The position numbers and the translations under genes are program-made. The notes beneath the pieces were generated by a model that was not told the origin of the DNA, did not search any database, and saw only the letters and a program-made list of their open reading frames with translations. 64,000 nucleotides of DNA from Vigna angularis. Lineage: Eukaryota > Streptophyta > Magnoliopsida > Fabales > Fabaceae. The stretch is from NCBI RefSeq assembly GCF_016808095.1, contig NC_068978.1:20328806-20392805 (forward strand), in the 5' to 3' direction. Every line of letters starts with the position of its first letter. Positions within the stretch are counted from its first letter, which is position 1. Shown here piece by piece: positions 1 to 12,699 of the stretch.

Positions 1-1020
1 CATTTTGAAAGGTTTCCTCAAACCTTGACCTGAGGCTCAAGTCATGAAAAATCCTTTACATAAAAGCAAACTCAAGAGGCTTTAGCCTAGAACTGCACAA
101 CTTAAGTAATAAAGGAAACACACTTTAGGAGGAAACCTCAGGGTTAGAGACATGCATGCCACCATTGCAGCCATGCTGTTAGACTCTATAAAAACATAAT
201 TTATTTTCTATTTTAGTTAAAAAAATTGAGACCTTTGAGAGGGATTTTTAGAGAGCTTTTAGAGAGTCTGCTCACACCTTTCCTTTGCAACTAAAGAACA
301 TCTTTAGAGGACTAGCAGATGGAGTTTCTTCTATGTTGTAACTTCTTTCCACTCATTATGAGGAGTTAGATATCCTAGGTGTTGGAGTAAGATGTAAACC
401 ACTTTGAACTATCTTGCATTCTTTATTGTCTTTATTTATGAATGTTTTCCTTTGATCATAAAGTTTGTTAGTTGATTTGTGTTTGTTTTTGGATGAACTT
501 ATCTGTCGTCTTAGCTAACTAGCTTGAGATTCAATGGAAACTAGTTTCAAGTTGTCGTCCAATCAATGTTCATGTATGCTTCTAGATGCTAGGAAAGATC
601 TAGGGTTGCAGTTGGAGATAAAGTCTTGATCTTAATGCAAGTGATCAATTCAAGATGTCATTGAGGAATCATATTGATGTTTGGTTATAATAGGTTCGAA
701 ATGTCAAGGATGGACCTAGAGTTACATCTAAGCGAACTCCCACTACTTGATTATTTGTAGCACCATATCTAATATAGATTTGATACAAGATAGGGAAAAG
801 TGGTGGAGTTGAACTTCAACACATTTTGCACTATTTTCACAAACCAAATATGTTTTCTACACATCACAATCATTGTTTCTTTACATTAAACGATCGAGAT
901 AGTTAAGATATAATATTTTGTATAAAATCCTTATGGATACGACACTTGTTATACTACAAACTACCTAGTATACTTGCTAGTATATTAGTATACTTGCTAC
1001 TATATTTGGGTTATTGCATG
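1..1020. other. Possible LTR/leader relic, no gene
   Basis: No convincing reading frame is present. The stretch at about 925-1010, with 'ggatacgacacttgttatac' and then repeated 'tatacttgctagtat', recalls the sequence just inside the 5' LTR of Athila/Tat-type gypsy elements (a GGATACGA motif followed by CACTTGCTAG-like words). I see no primer binding site or LTR partner, so this is a weak resemblance only. Confidence 0.2.
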
Positions 1021-4000
1021 ACAACCCAACACTTTTTCATCTCTATATGGTCCATCAGCCTTGTATGGTCTTGTATTTTCTCAAAAAGAGTTCAAATACA
1101 CATGACAAAGGTACGATATGTTATGCTAAGTTTTGAATGTTTCTTAAGAAATAAGTTTACATTAAATATTACATGAAGAATATTTAATGGGACCTTAAAT
1201 GTATATGAGGACATATGTATCATGAAAAATGGAGAATGTCTTCAAATCTATATGCTTAGTAAAACTTGATTGTGTTGATAAAAAAAACTCAACATAGTCT
1301 TTATTAATTTACAAACCAATATCAAAACACAAGGAATAAATCTTTCTTTTCTGCTATCTCTTTCGAATTTCAAATTATTGAATTACTTCAAACTTTAAAA
1401 AAATGATGTTTTTCTAACAAGATTTATGAAAATATCTTGATAGTTAGTTTGTCGAGTTAAAGCTTCATTTGACTTTTTATCCAACGATGATATATCAAAA
1501 TATTGCAAAAAAAAATAATATAGAGTACAACCATTTCTTTAAGTCATTTATTTACACTTTTCAACTTCTTCACAATAAATACAACTCTTAAACCCTAACT
1601 TGATATCCATCCCAAATTTATTTTACTTGTTCGTCCAACTAACCTATTGATAATTATGTATCAAAAGGCCTAAACCCTAAAAAGTTTAGGTCTCAATTCT
1701 GATTTGTTCTATTTGCTTTTTATATCATGTAGACTTTCTCTTACCAGTAGGAGATCTATTAATGAAATTATTAAAGTCTTGTATTTTTCTTTATGTTATT
1801 CCCCTATTTGAACATAAAAAGTGTAAGATAATAATATAAGACTTTAATAGATAATAACCAAATATAAATATTACGTGGATAATTTGTATAATATGAAATA
1901 GTATTTAATTATGATATATTGTTTGGTTTATGACTTAATTTAAGGTGTATTTAAATGCTATATTTGATTTGTTATATGTTGTGAATATTATGTTTGAAAA
2001 GTTGTTATAAATGTGAATAATGTATAATATGATTAGCATGTTATGATGTATAAAATGTTTCATGTGATGAGATACATTATGATGCATCACATTACGTGTG
2101 TGATGAGATATGTGGTCATATATCACTAAAATAAGGAGTCTAAATTTTGAAAAGTGATAATAAGTTCATTTGTATGTAGGAAGAAGTTTATGAAGATGTT
2201 TTTTGTATTTTATTTATGTGAGATGTGCATTATAACATTTTATATACATTGTATACATTTTAGAAGTATTTAATATACATTCATTGATGGTAACCGATTT
2301 AGCTAGCATCTTCAAATAATGTAATGATGCATGTGTATGAGTATAAGCTTTTAAGGAGAGGAAAAGAATTAAATTTTTGTTTGGTTATGTTGAGGTATTC
2401 AAGAGAGGTATTGTCAACTCCTAAGAAAGGAAGTTTAATAGTCAAAGAGAAAACTAGCGATAAGATTTCATTACTAATTCCAAAGTGCTTTTACATTATC
2501 TGAACAACTTTGTTTATAGGTCTCTAATTTGGTTAAAGGCTGAACAAAAAGGAAGGGGAAATTTTGAATTCACCTATTGACTCTAAATAGGGTCATGCTT
2601 GTTAGGGGTGCCAAGTGACATACATGTTTTCCACATGTGCTAAATGAAGCATGAGCCTGTCTAGCATGAAATGACATAACCTAGAGTTTCTTTTGGGATA
2701 ATCTTATAACACAATTAGAGCTTTAAGTAGACTGCTTTATTACAGACATACATAAAGACCAAAGTACAAAGTCCAAACCTATATTACTTAGCTCAAAGGC
2801 TCGTTACAAGGCTCAATAAAAAGGCAAATTATTCTAATTACTTACATCAATGTTGGCCCATGTGAATAAAATTTTGGGTCTATTGAACTCAATTGAGATT
2901 CAATATTCCTATATGCACCTAGTCATTGTTCCAGTAGTTGGTCTCTTAGGGATTTGCCATCATTAATCTCTAAAATACAAACAAAAATTGTACAAAATTA
3001 TCAAACATTAAACATTTAATGAAAACTATCATATATTATTATATTATATCTTGTTAATTTTATAAAAAAAAATCAGTCGAATTCATAATCATAACAAGGA
3101 GCAATAATATATCCTTTCAAAGTACGAGATATAGTAATCTTTTTCGTTTTCGGACAATAGATATCACACTAAAAAATAATCTGCGATATGTGAACTTCAT
3201 TTATTTATAAAAATAGGATTGTTTTATGATATTTTTATTTTTTAATCACTATAAAATAAAATTACTCCTTCTATTATCACATTAGAAGTTTCGTTCTCAT
3301 TTTTCCTATTCTTAATTAATATATAATTATTCATGTATAAAGATAAATATTGGATTAACATTCATAATTCCCAAACTTAGAAATGTCTTAAAAACTAATG
3401 TGAACTTTTGATTTCCCATATACGTGTCAAAGTTCGATATTTGCTACTATGTCACATCCTTCAATCTAACTTCCCTAAATTATTTTCCTCTAGTATCTCT
3501 TAAGTTTTTTGTCCCTCAAATACTGATACTCGTTAAAAAAAATATTTCCATAACTCTTAATACACGTAACACTTAATAAATATGTTAACTTGGTTATGAT
3601 AATATTTTAGTGTTTTGGAATTAATCAAAGGAACGAATCAGAATAACGATCAATTTTGGAAGGAAGAAAAATATTTAACTTTTACAAATTTATTTACTAA
3701 CAAATTTGTTTTGAAATAAATTAAATCTTGAAAATCTTATATGGACTAAAAATGAAACAATTTTATAATTGAATTAGGTATAAAGTTTACTTTTTAATAT
3801 AATATCATAATTATTTAAAATTTATTTTAACCATATTTGTTATTTATTAAATCTATCATATAAACTATTATATTATCAAACTATTTATTAATATTTAGTC
3901 TCACACTCAAAATATATTTATTTTAGATAAGTTAAAAATCTACTTTAATTAAAGACAACACAAATTTATAATATATAATCGAACATAGATCTTACAAGTT

Positions 4001-4100
4001 AATACTATAATATATAATGGAACGTAGATCTTACAAGTTAATACTATACATTCCAGTTAGACTTTTCACTTAAAATATCAAAACAAATCTTATTTTAAAT
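1021..4100. other. AT-rich intergenic DNA
   Basis: Only short random open frames occur. Local word repeats and poly-A/T runs are common. I see no gene, RNA gene or complete mobile element here. Confidence 0.5.
3971..4048. repeat. Two-copy 39-bp tandem repeat
   Basis: Two adjacent copies begin 'atatataatc' (3971) and 'atatataatgg' (4010). Each continues through 'tagatcttacaagttaata'. They differ at only a few bases, so the duplication is fairly recent. No function is apparent. Confidence 0.8.
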
Positions 4101-4341
4101 CTAAACCAAGTACACAAATAAAATATATAATAAATGACTTATTTTCTTCCAAATCAAGGAATTCTCATATTTCATTTGCATTCCTATACAATTAATACTT
4201 ATATCCCATACAAACGATACCATATATGATAAATCTTTTGCCTCAATACTGATATACACAAAAAGTGGAGCTGCGTATAACTTGCATCTCCTTCTAGCCA
4301 TGTGTTAAAATTGCAGTATCTGCCTCAGATGAATTCTCTGC

Positions 4342-4575
4342 CTAAACCTCAAATTTGGACCCTTCATTCTGTTTTAGGTGACTACGAACTCTCTTCATGT
4401 ACATCAAGACAGCAATAACAGAAAGAAAGAAGCTAAAAAGAAGAACAAAAACCAGGAACAAGATCTCACCATGGCGTGCGAATTTGGGGTCACTCAAGAA
4501 GAGTAACTCATCATTTTGATGAGCATTGTTACTTGGCACTATAGAAGGTGAGAGAGGTGTAGGTTGAGAGGCCAT
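4342..4575 (-). CDS. Small single-helix membrane protein, unrecognised family
   Basis: This is a 77-residue protein with an ATG start at 4575. Residues 1-35 are polar and rich in Pro, Ser and Asn. Residues about 37-58 form one strongly hydrophobic helix (GEILFLVFVLLFSF and onwards). The rest is a short basic tail with KR and HLK. The charge pattern, with an acidic N-terminal side and basic residues directly after the helix, suggests a tail facing the cytosol. The reading frame is intact and has an AT-rich upstream leader, so it looks like a real small plant gene rather than noise. I do not recognise the family. The Mutator-like element ends only about 340 bp upstream of the start, so the insertion may lie in the promoter. 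An upstream or 3' UTR intron cannot be excluded. Confidence 0.6.
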   Translation of the reverse strand: MASQPTPLSPSIVPSNNAHQNDELLFLSDPKFARHGEILFLVFVLLFSFFLSVIAVLMYMKRVRSHLKQNEGSKFEV

Positions 4576-4918
4576 GATGAAACTTCTGCTATATTATTCT
4601 CTTGCTTTGTTATTATGTGCAAGGTTCTTCATAAACTGAAGGGAGTTCAATTTTATTACGTAGTTTTGGTCTTGGCTGTATTATTGAAACTGACGAGGGA
4701 AAGAGAGGGTTGAAAAATGTGACAAAATGTTTGGAAGCAGCCAAATTGTTATCTAAGAACATATGGTCCCAAATTATAGTGCGTGTCCTTGCTTTTGTGT
4801 GTACCGTTCATCATGGAGATAACTCATGAAGCATCTTGTCAATGATTCGTATGTTGGATCAGTATATGTTCTGTCAGATATTTTAAGGTATTTCATGATC
4901 ATTAGATAGAATAATAAA

Positions 4919-5195
4919 GGTTTAATAGCCTCTTTGGTTCCACTTTCGTTATCTAATCTCAATTTTGTCCTCATTTTTAAAAGTGTTTGGAATATGTCTA
5001 CATTTAGATAAATTGGCGTCTAATATGTCCCTTCCGTTAAGTATCACAAAACGAAGTTAATGCATTAATGATGTGGCACCAGTTATGTGCAACGTGTCAC
5101 TATATTGATTTTATGAATAATGATGTGTAAGGGAGTAACAGAGAATATGATTTTTTATTAAGTTAGGATTTTATAATTTGGGGGAAATATGATTT
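4919..5195 (+). repeat. MULE left terminal inverted repeat
   Basis: 277 bp, matching the reverse complement of 10235-10511 with scattered substitutions. Highly conserved words include 'cgaagttaatgcattaatga' and 'gtgtaagggagtaacagaga'. MULE TIRs usually hold the transposase binding sites and the promoter for the internal gene. Confidence 0.95.
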
Positions 5196-5648
5196 AGGGG
5201 TCATTTATGCGAGTTGAGGGTAATTAGATTTCTGTGAGAGAAGATAGAGTCGTTGTCGCACTTGGGCTACATTGCGAAGACAGAGATCGTGTAGAGATCG
5301 TTGTACGTTGGATTTCGACTCGCATTTTCAGAAATCGTGTTGGTGGGTATTACAAAAAGCACGATTCAAAGGTGCGTTTATGGTAGTTATTGTGTTGTGT
5401 TTTGATGTTGTCGTTGTGGTCCCCCATAAGTTTTTAGTTGTGTATGCTTTGTCTGTGTACTGTCCCCCATTATCTGCACATGTGCTTTGAATAGTGTTGC
5501 ACCATTGTGGTTGTGGTCCCCCTACTACTATGTGGACAAAATTTGTTTATTGTTGTAATTGTTCTTTTGCTTTGTTTTACTTATTTTTTGGGTAGATAAC
5601 ATTTGGGTTAATCATAGATTAACTGTAAAAAAAAATTTATAAGTTTAG

Positions 5649-8600
5649 ATGGCCAACTCAGACCTTGAAATCGTGTTTCACCATGCGGGAAAATTTGAGA
5701 TAAATGGGTCAAACCGCAACTTTAAAAATTGATCAGATCGTTGGAGTTATTTTGAAATATTAACCATTCTTAAGGAGATGGGTTAGAGAAATGTAAAGGA
5801 GTTGTGGTATTTATTGGGTCGTGGTCCTGTGTTAGAAGATTGTTTGGAATTGTTATCGGATGACAAAGGTGCATGTCATTTAGTCAATATTGCTATGTTG
5901 AGTGGTTAAGCTCACATTTATGTTGTACACATGGTCTCGGAGCCTCAATATCTTGTAGAGTTGGAATACTCTTCTCAACCAGAAATTGAGAGACCTAGTG
6001 GTGAAACAGAAGTTGAGAGGGAGAGAGCTGAAAAGGAGGTTCAGATAAAGAGGGCTGAAAAAGGAGGTTGAGATAGAGGTTGGTGAAGCTGATGTTCAGG
6101 CAGTGGGTGAAGTAGAGGTTCAGGCAGTGGGTGAAGCAGAGGTTGAGGGAGTGTGTCATGTAGAGCCTGAGGTAGAGGCTGAAGTAGAAGTAGAAGTTGA
6201 GATAGAAGTTGGAGTTCAAGTTAAGGCAACGGCTGATGTAGATCAGGTGGTAGAAGATGAGGTAGAAGTTCAAGTTGAGGCAATGGATGATGTAGATAAG
6301 GTGGTAGAAGATGAGGTAGAAGTTGAAGTTAAGGTAGTGGCTGATGTAGATAAGGTGGTAGAAGGTGAGGTAGAAGTTGAAGTTGAGGTAGTGGCTGATG
6401 TAGAGGGTGATGTACAAGTTCAGGTAGAGGGAGTGGCTAAGGTAGAGGGTAATGATGTTGAGGGACAAGGTCAGGATGATGTAGAAGCTGATGAGTATGA
6501 TGTTACAAGTTGGAATGGGTCCGAAGAGGAAGTCGTCAATGACAATGAAGATGAAGTGGAATGTGATATATTTGAACCTACTAACCAAGTAGAAATTGGT
6601 GGACCTAGGGGTTTATCTGAAAGTGATTGTGAATCTGAGAGTTTGAACAATATTGTTGAAAGTGACAACACAGATGATGATAGAGATGGGTACGGGGATT
6701 TCGGGATTTTTTCAATGCCCAAAAGTATGGAACAATATAAATAGGAAGTGGGTACGTATTTCCCTGAGAAAAAATATTTTACACAAGCTATAAGAACGTA
6801 TGGAGTAGAGAATGGAAGGAAATTAAAAGTTTATAAAAATGACAAAAGAAGGGTGTGTGTCAGATGTTCTGGTGCAAAAGGAAAATGTCCATGGTATGCA
6901 TATTGTGCATATAAGGCATCTGAAAATACATGGCCGCTAATGAAGATTATAGACAAGCACACATGCAGTAGGGAATTTAACATCCGTTTAATGACTTCAA
7001 AATGGTTGAGTGGGAGGTTAGAGAAGAGTATAAAAGAGAATCCCAATGTTAATCTATATAACCTCAAAAACAAAGTTTCTAAGAAGTGGAACATTGGTGT
7101 TTCTCGGTCTACAACGTGTAGGGCAAAAGCAATGGCTTTTAAAGAAATAGAGGGTGATTTTAAAGAACAATATAGAAGACTCTATGACTATGCAAATGAG
7201 TTGGTTCGGTCTAATCCTGGTTCAACTGTCAAACTTAAGGTTAAACCTAATGAGGACAATCGAATTTTCAAGAGAATGTATGTGTGTTTGAAGGCCTATA
7301 AGGACAGCTTCGTGTCTTGTAGGCCTATTATAGGTTTAGATGGTTGTTTCTTAAAAGGAAAATATGGAGGTGAGTTGTTAACTACGGTTGCAAGAGATGG
7401 GAATGAGTAAATGTGTCCTTTGGCATATGTTGTTGTTGAGGTGGAGAATAAGGACAGTTGGCAGTGGTTTTTAGAATTGCTTATTGATGATCTTGGTGGT
7501 CAGGAGCTTTCTTCAAGAATCACATATATTTCAAATCAACAAAAAGTGAGTAACGTTGACCATGTCTTGTATTATAACTTTGAAACCTTCATGTCTTGTA
7601 TTATAAGTTCTATAGTTTGATGTTTATACTTTGATAGGGACTTGTGACAGCATTACAAGAACTTCTACCTGGTGTGGAGAACAGATTTTGTGTGCGCCAC
7701 ATTTATGCAAATTTTAGGAAGAAATTTCCTGGTCATATTCTAAGACGTCTATTATGGAAAGCAACATCATCAACACACCCTCAAGCATGGGAGGCAGTGA
7801 TGAGAGAAATTAAATATGTCAATCCAGATGCCTTTAAACACTTGCTAGCAATTTCACCAAGGTATTGCATTCAATTATTTTTCTTATAACTTGGTTGTTT
7901 GCAAATCAGTTTCTTATAAGTAATTTATTTCAAATTTTGTGTTGATATATTTTACTTCATATTTGTTTAATTAGATATTGGTCACGTTCAAGGTTTACGG
8001 GTAAAGCTGGCTGTGACACATTAGTCAATAATATGTCAGAAGCTTTTAACAGTGTCATAGTACATGCAAGAGGCAAGCCCATCATCACAATGATGGAAGA
8101 CATTCGTATCTACATCATGAAGAGATGGGCAGCAAATAGACAGAAAATAACTACATTTGAAGGTTGTCTTTGCCCAAAGGTTAAAAAAAGATTTGAAAAG
8201 GAATTGCACTTGACGAAATTTTGGATACCTAGGTATGTGCACATCACCACATTAAAATCTGGACTTCATAATGATGTTTTAACATTTTTACTTCAAATCC
8301 TCATTTTAATCTGTTTGGTTGCAGTTGGTCAGGTATGAAAATTTTTTAAGTCAAACACACTTAATAATTTGTGAGAAGTATGTGGTTGTCATAGATAAAG
8401 TGGAATGTAGTTGCACAAAGTGGACTTTAACAAGAATCCCATGCTGTCATGCACTAGCTGCCATGAAGTTTTTGAACATCAATGGAGAAGACTACGTCTC
8501 AAATTGGTTTAGAAGGGCAACATACCAAGAAACATACATTCCAATGATATACCCTATCAACAGTCATCACCTATGGGAAATGATTTCTCATCCTGATGTT

Positions 8601-8861
8601 TTGCCTCCACCTAAAAGGGTGTTACCTGGTAGACCAAAAAAGAAGAGAAGGCTAGAGGCTTGGGAGCTAAAGAAGGATGACACACAGCTAAAGAAAAATG
8701 GAACTTGTAAGAGATGTTCCATATGTAGACCGGTTGGTCATAAAAGAAATACTTGCCCACAACGTCCAGGACCAAGTCAGCAACCTGAAAGTCAGCCAAT
8801 TATAGGACCAAGTCAGGAACAAGAAAGCCAGCCAACTACTAGACCAAGTCAGCAACCTTAA
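5649..8861 (+). pseudogene. MuDR-type MULE transposase, inactivated
   Basis: A DDE transposase that would bind the element's TIRs and cut it out. The likely start is ATG 5649 (MANSDLEIVFHH). In-frame stops lie at 5730-5732, 5784-5786, 5907-5909, 6742-6744 and 7408-7410, and an extra A in the run at 6058-6062 shifts the frame. Parts in order: an N-terminal region; a Glu/Val-rich repeat segment (6060-6480); a MuDR-like Cys/His DNA-binding region (about 6748-6990, with CVRC, GKCPW and HTC); the MULE catalytic core (GLDGCFLKG near 7335, then FCVRHIYANFR near 7690); a SWIM zinc finger (CSCTKW...CCHA, 8408-8455); and a C-terminal basic CCHC-like knuckle (CKRCSICRPVGH). Probable introns are 7546-7637, 7862-7974 and 8233-8324 or 8233-8332. 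The second acceptor for the last intron keeps the frame; the first restores a family-like Trp but shifts it. Confidence 0.9.
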
Positions 8862-10234
8862 AGCCAGCCAACTACACCAGGACTTTAAAAGTTATTTAGA
8901 ACACTCAGATGTATTTTGACAAGGTTAGCTTAAGTTTAGCTTTTGTTTGGTACAACCCAGTGTTGGTTGCTTTGTAAACATTGACATGTAGTTTGAACTT
9001 CATTTTGAATTGGGTATTTTGTAAGCTGTGATACCAAATTGGATGATTATAATCTGAATCTCAATGACAATTTCTCTTTTGGATGTGCCATGTGCATCTG
9101 AAGTACAATATATATTAGTTGTAATGTATATTGTGAATACATGGATATGCTTATGTTGAGGACTAAATGTTACAGGTACTAATGTTTGACAGTAAGGACT
9201 AAATGTAACTTACCTTGATCATTGTCAGTAAGGACTACATGTAACTTACCTAAATGTTATGTGATTACAAAAAAATTTTGATTTGGTGTTGCTTTCGTCC
9301 AGAGCACATTCACAAGCCATAAATTTAGTGGACGTTCAATGAGGATGACACACCACTTTCTCATTTTACTGGCATTTCAATCTAAAGTTCAATTAGGTTA
9401 TCTTGTATATATCAAACAAAATGTATATTCAAACAATAAATTCAGATGCACAAATTCATATTTCTCATTGATTTCAAAAGATCATATTACAATAAGGCCA
9501 AAGTGCTCTTCACAACAACTGACTACTACACACACATCATGGACTTTAAAACAAAATACAAAGAAGGATGATGTTAATCAACCCCATCAAACATAGCATC
9601 CTAATCAACACCTTCTCCCTTCACTGAAAACCCATCACAGATTTCTCCAAGCTATTAATCCTCCTCCTTTGCCTAGCAATAGTATTGCCACCATCATCTA
9701 CATTATCTTCAATACACCATTTAAAGAAATTGCATCCTTTAAGTTCTTCATTTCTTGTCCGTTGTTCAAAGTATTCACTTCATTAACATTTCACTAATCA
9801 CCAGAACAATTTATCACAAAAATTAAACAACAAACCTTGTAATTAGGGCAGCCCCAGAATTGCTTTCCCTCATTCTTAACTGTTTTTGCGACTCTCAACA
9901 TAGAAACCTCCCCACAATGGCATATTTGGCTTCTAACGAGAGCTCCCCCATGAGCTCTCTCATGAGCAAGACGAACATCCTTGATTCAAAGACATTGACA
10001 CAAGAAAGAACCCCAAAACGAGACAACCACGAACCACTTCGCCAACCAACTGCCAACGAGGGAACACCAACTCGCGAAACACGAACCACCACCCTACTGC
10101 CAACAGACAACACTAGCATCCAAATGCTAAACAACAACAAAAGAAAGAGAACAAGACAAATTTGAAGAAGAACACTCATTGTACCGTGTTCGCAACACAA
10201 AGGAGAAGACCCTAATTGGTTTTATCTATGCCCA
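8862..10234. other. MULE 3' non-coding region
   Basis: Lies between the transposase stop and the right TIR. It contains a short two-copy repeat at about 9189-9252 (GTCAGTAAGGACTA words) and a more GC-rich stretch at 9900-10200. The open frames in the GC-rich stretch show no recognisable domain. No second MULE gene is visible. Confidence 0.6.
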
Positions 10235-10511
10235 AAATCATATTTCCCCTAAATTATAAAACCCTAACTTAATATAGGGTTCGTATTCTCTGTTACTCCC
10301 TTACACATCATTATTCACAAAATCAATATAGTGACACGTTGCACATAACTGGTGCTACATCATTAATGCATTAACTTCGTTTGGTGATACTTAACGGAAG
10401 GGACAAATTAGACGCCAATTTATATAATTTTCGACATATTCCTAACACTTTTAAAAATGGAGACAAAATTGATATTAAACAACGAAAGTGGAGACCAAAG
10501 GCTATTAAACC
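10235..10511 (-). repeat. MULE right terminal inverted repeat
   Basis: Partner of the left repeat and of the same length (277 bp). It ends 'ggctattaaacc', directly before the 9-bp duplicate AATAATAAA at 10512-10520. Confidence 0.95.
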
Positions 10512-10520
10512 AATAATAAA

Positions 10521-11736
10521 CAATCTATCTCAAAATTATACATTGCACAGTTTCTTAAATACTGAAAACCCTACTAAATTGATAGATTTATAATTCTTTA
10601 AAAGCTACTTATACGTTAAGGATTATTAAGAGAAAGGACAATATCTATTAATGATATGTGGTTAAAAGAAAATTTCATTCTTTTAAGTTTTTCCAATAAT
10701 TTGGTTTATTTCAGCAAATAAATTTAGTAATAAATATGTTTTTCAATTTAAATTATTTTTAAAAATTATATTTTATTTGTAAATTAAATTATATATCTAT
10801 TTTTATTTTTATTTTATAAAAATAATATGTAAAATTTATATTATAATTTATTATTGAATTTCATTAACTACATAAGAAATACTCCAAATATATTATTATC
10901 TATTCAGATATTTTTAAGATTACTTTTATAAAATATAGAAAAATAAATAAATGTATAATTTAATTTAGAGAAAATTGCTAAGTTTATGCGGTTAGAAGAG
11001 ATGAGGATATACAAAAACAAGATTTAGGCTTAGACCATGTCAGTTGAAAGGAAGAGGTCTGACCAAAGCTAAACTTAGAGGAGTAGTTTTGTTGGAGGGA
11101 GCCTAGGCCTACCTCGTTCTCACGTTATACCCCTTTGAACACTTCGAGGTCTCATATGTTGGAGGAAGCATTGCAAGAAGACCTCATGTCACTACCCTGA
11201 AAATCTTAAAACCTGCTGAATGCCATTATGAACATGTATTGCTAGTATCGTCGTAATAATAATCATACTACAAACGAGTGTAACACCCCTGATGCGATGT
11301 CACGTGTAAGAGAATAATATAACTTTCTTTGAGATAGAATTTTTGTCTCTTAGTCTAAATTTGGGTCTTATCTTGTGAAGAAAAAGTGGCTATCCTCTTT
11401 ACCCTTTATCTTGGATCCTTTTAAGTGACATGTCTTCCAATTCATAAGTTTCCTCTCCTTTCTCTCTTACATTTTTAGTCTTTTAATTCCTTTTATTAAT
11501 TGTTCTTGTTTAGTTCTTAGGCTTATTTCTATCTAGGCATTTTGTTTCATTTCAGAAAGTATCTTCACTATTAGACTCATTGGACCCCTATCACTCCCAC
11601 TTTGCTCATCTTGGATACTATATAGATATCACCACCCTTAAGAATCATGGTCTCTTTGGTGGGGCATTATGATGCTATATGACTTCTACCAAGACATTTA
11701 AAACACTTAATATCACTAGTGTGCGCAGATATCCCT
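10521..11736. other. AT-rich DNA with an LTR-like end
   Basis: 10521-11000 is strongly AT-rich with no gene. At about 11278 the sequence TGTAACACCCC followed by 'gatgcgatgtcacg' looks like the terminal word of a Ty3/gypsy LTR. Similar words recur at 28937, 53212 and 63894. No partner end or target duplication was found. Confidence 0.35.
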
Positions 11737-12264
11737 TGTAAGACCCTTGAAAATAGTTGTAATTAAGATACTAGATTTTTTGAAATAAAAAAAAATATTT
11801 TATGTATAATGCTACAATAAAATGCTAAAGTAAAATACGTATAGTGCTACAGTGAAATATGTACAGTGCTATAGTAACAATACCTCATGAATCATGTGTT
11901 GCTACAACTATAGGAAAAATGTAGTACAAGTTACAATACTGCTACAGTGATTTGTAGTACAGCTACAATACTGCTACAGTAACACTAACTTCAACTATAA
12001 ATAAGGGTGAGAAATGAAGTTTTGGGGGAAAGAGAGTGAAATTGAGCAAGACTTTCGTCGAAAATAAAGAGATATTAGGACTAGAATCTAAGTTGTAGAG
12101 AAGGTAGCAAGAGCTTCTGAAGAGGTTTTTCTTCATCTAGGAAGGAGCGAGAATCAGGTAAGGGGAGCTAACCTTAAGTCTTATATTTTTTGTATGATAT
12201 GAAATCTTGAATATTTTTAGAATTTTGATTCTCTTAATGGATTTAGAATGATATTTTGCTTCTA

Positions 12265-12680
12265 TTGCATTTTTCTCGAAGGATAAGAAGTTATCTAATC
12301 TGCTTTGCCAGATTCAACTTCTTGTTTCCCTAGAACTTTTATTGTGTTTTTTTTTCTCTTGCATTTTCTAGAAGGATAACAAGTTTTCTAATCGGCTTTG
12401 CCAGATTCAACTTCTGGTTTCCCCATAACTTTTATTATGTTTCTTTTTCTCTTGCATTTTTTGGAAGGATAAGAAGTTATCTAACTGGCTTTGCGAGATT
12501 CAACTTCTCATTTCCTCAGAACTTTTATTGTGTTTGTTTTTCTCTTGCATTTTTCTGGAAGGATAAGAAGTTGTCTAACCGGCTTTGCCAGATTCAACCT
12601 CTTGTTTCCCCATAACTTTTATTGCGTATCTTTTTCTCTTGCATTTTTCTGGAAGGATAAAAAGATATCTAACTGGCTCA
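12265..12680 (+). repeat. 93-94-bp tandem array, four full copies plus a partial
   Basis: Copies start with TTGCATTTT at 12265, 12359, 12452, 12545 and 12639 (the last partial). The unit runs through 'ggaaggataagaagttatct' and 'ctttgccagattcaactt' to a T-rich end. A further single copy lies at 13162-13240, beyond a retrotransposon pol fragment. Confidence 0.9.
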
Positions 12681-12699
12681 AATAACAACACTGATGGTG

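Larger units (their letters stand above)
4919..10511 (+). mobile_element. Mutator-like element (MULE), complete ends, disabled transposase
   Basis: The element is 5,593 bp. Its ends are long terminal inverted repeats of 277 bp, left 4919-5195 and right 10235-10511, both starting GGTTTAATAGCCT and still highly similar. It is flanked by a perfect 9-bp target duplication, AATAATAAA, at 4910-4918 and 10512-10520. Nine-base duplications with long TIRs are diagnostic of Mutator-like transposons. Inside lies a MuDR-type transposase gene on the plus strand with several stops and a frameshift. The clean ends mean it could still be moved by a transposase supplied from elsewhere. Confidence 0.96.

Noticed and set aside
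1560..1690. TAAACCCTAA words suggesting telomere repeat
   Set aside because: Only isolated single copies, no tandem TTTAGGG array.
5995..6588. A 197-codon open frame on the minus strand rich in Tyr, Leu and Asn
   Set aside because: It is the complement of the Glu/Val-rich repeat of the MULE transposase; its composition follows from the repeat.
9895..10200. A 101-codon minus-strand frame in the MULE right side
   Set aside because: It overlaps another open frame on the plus strand and shows no domain; probably chance openness in a GC-richer stretch.
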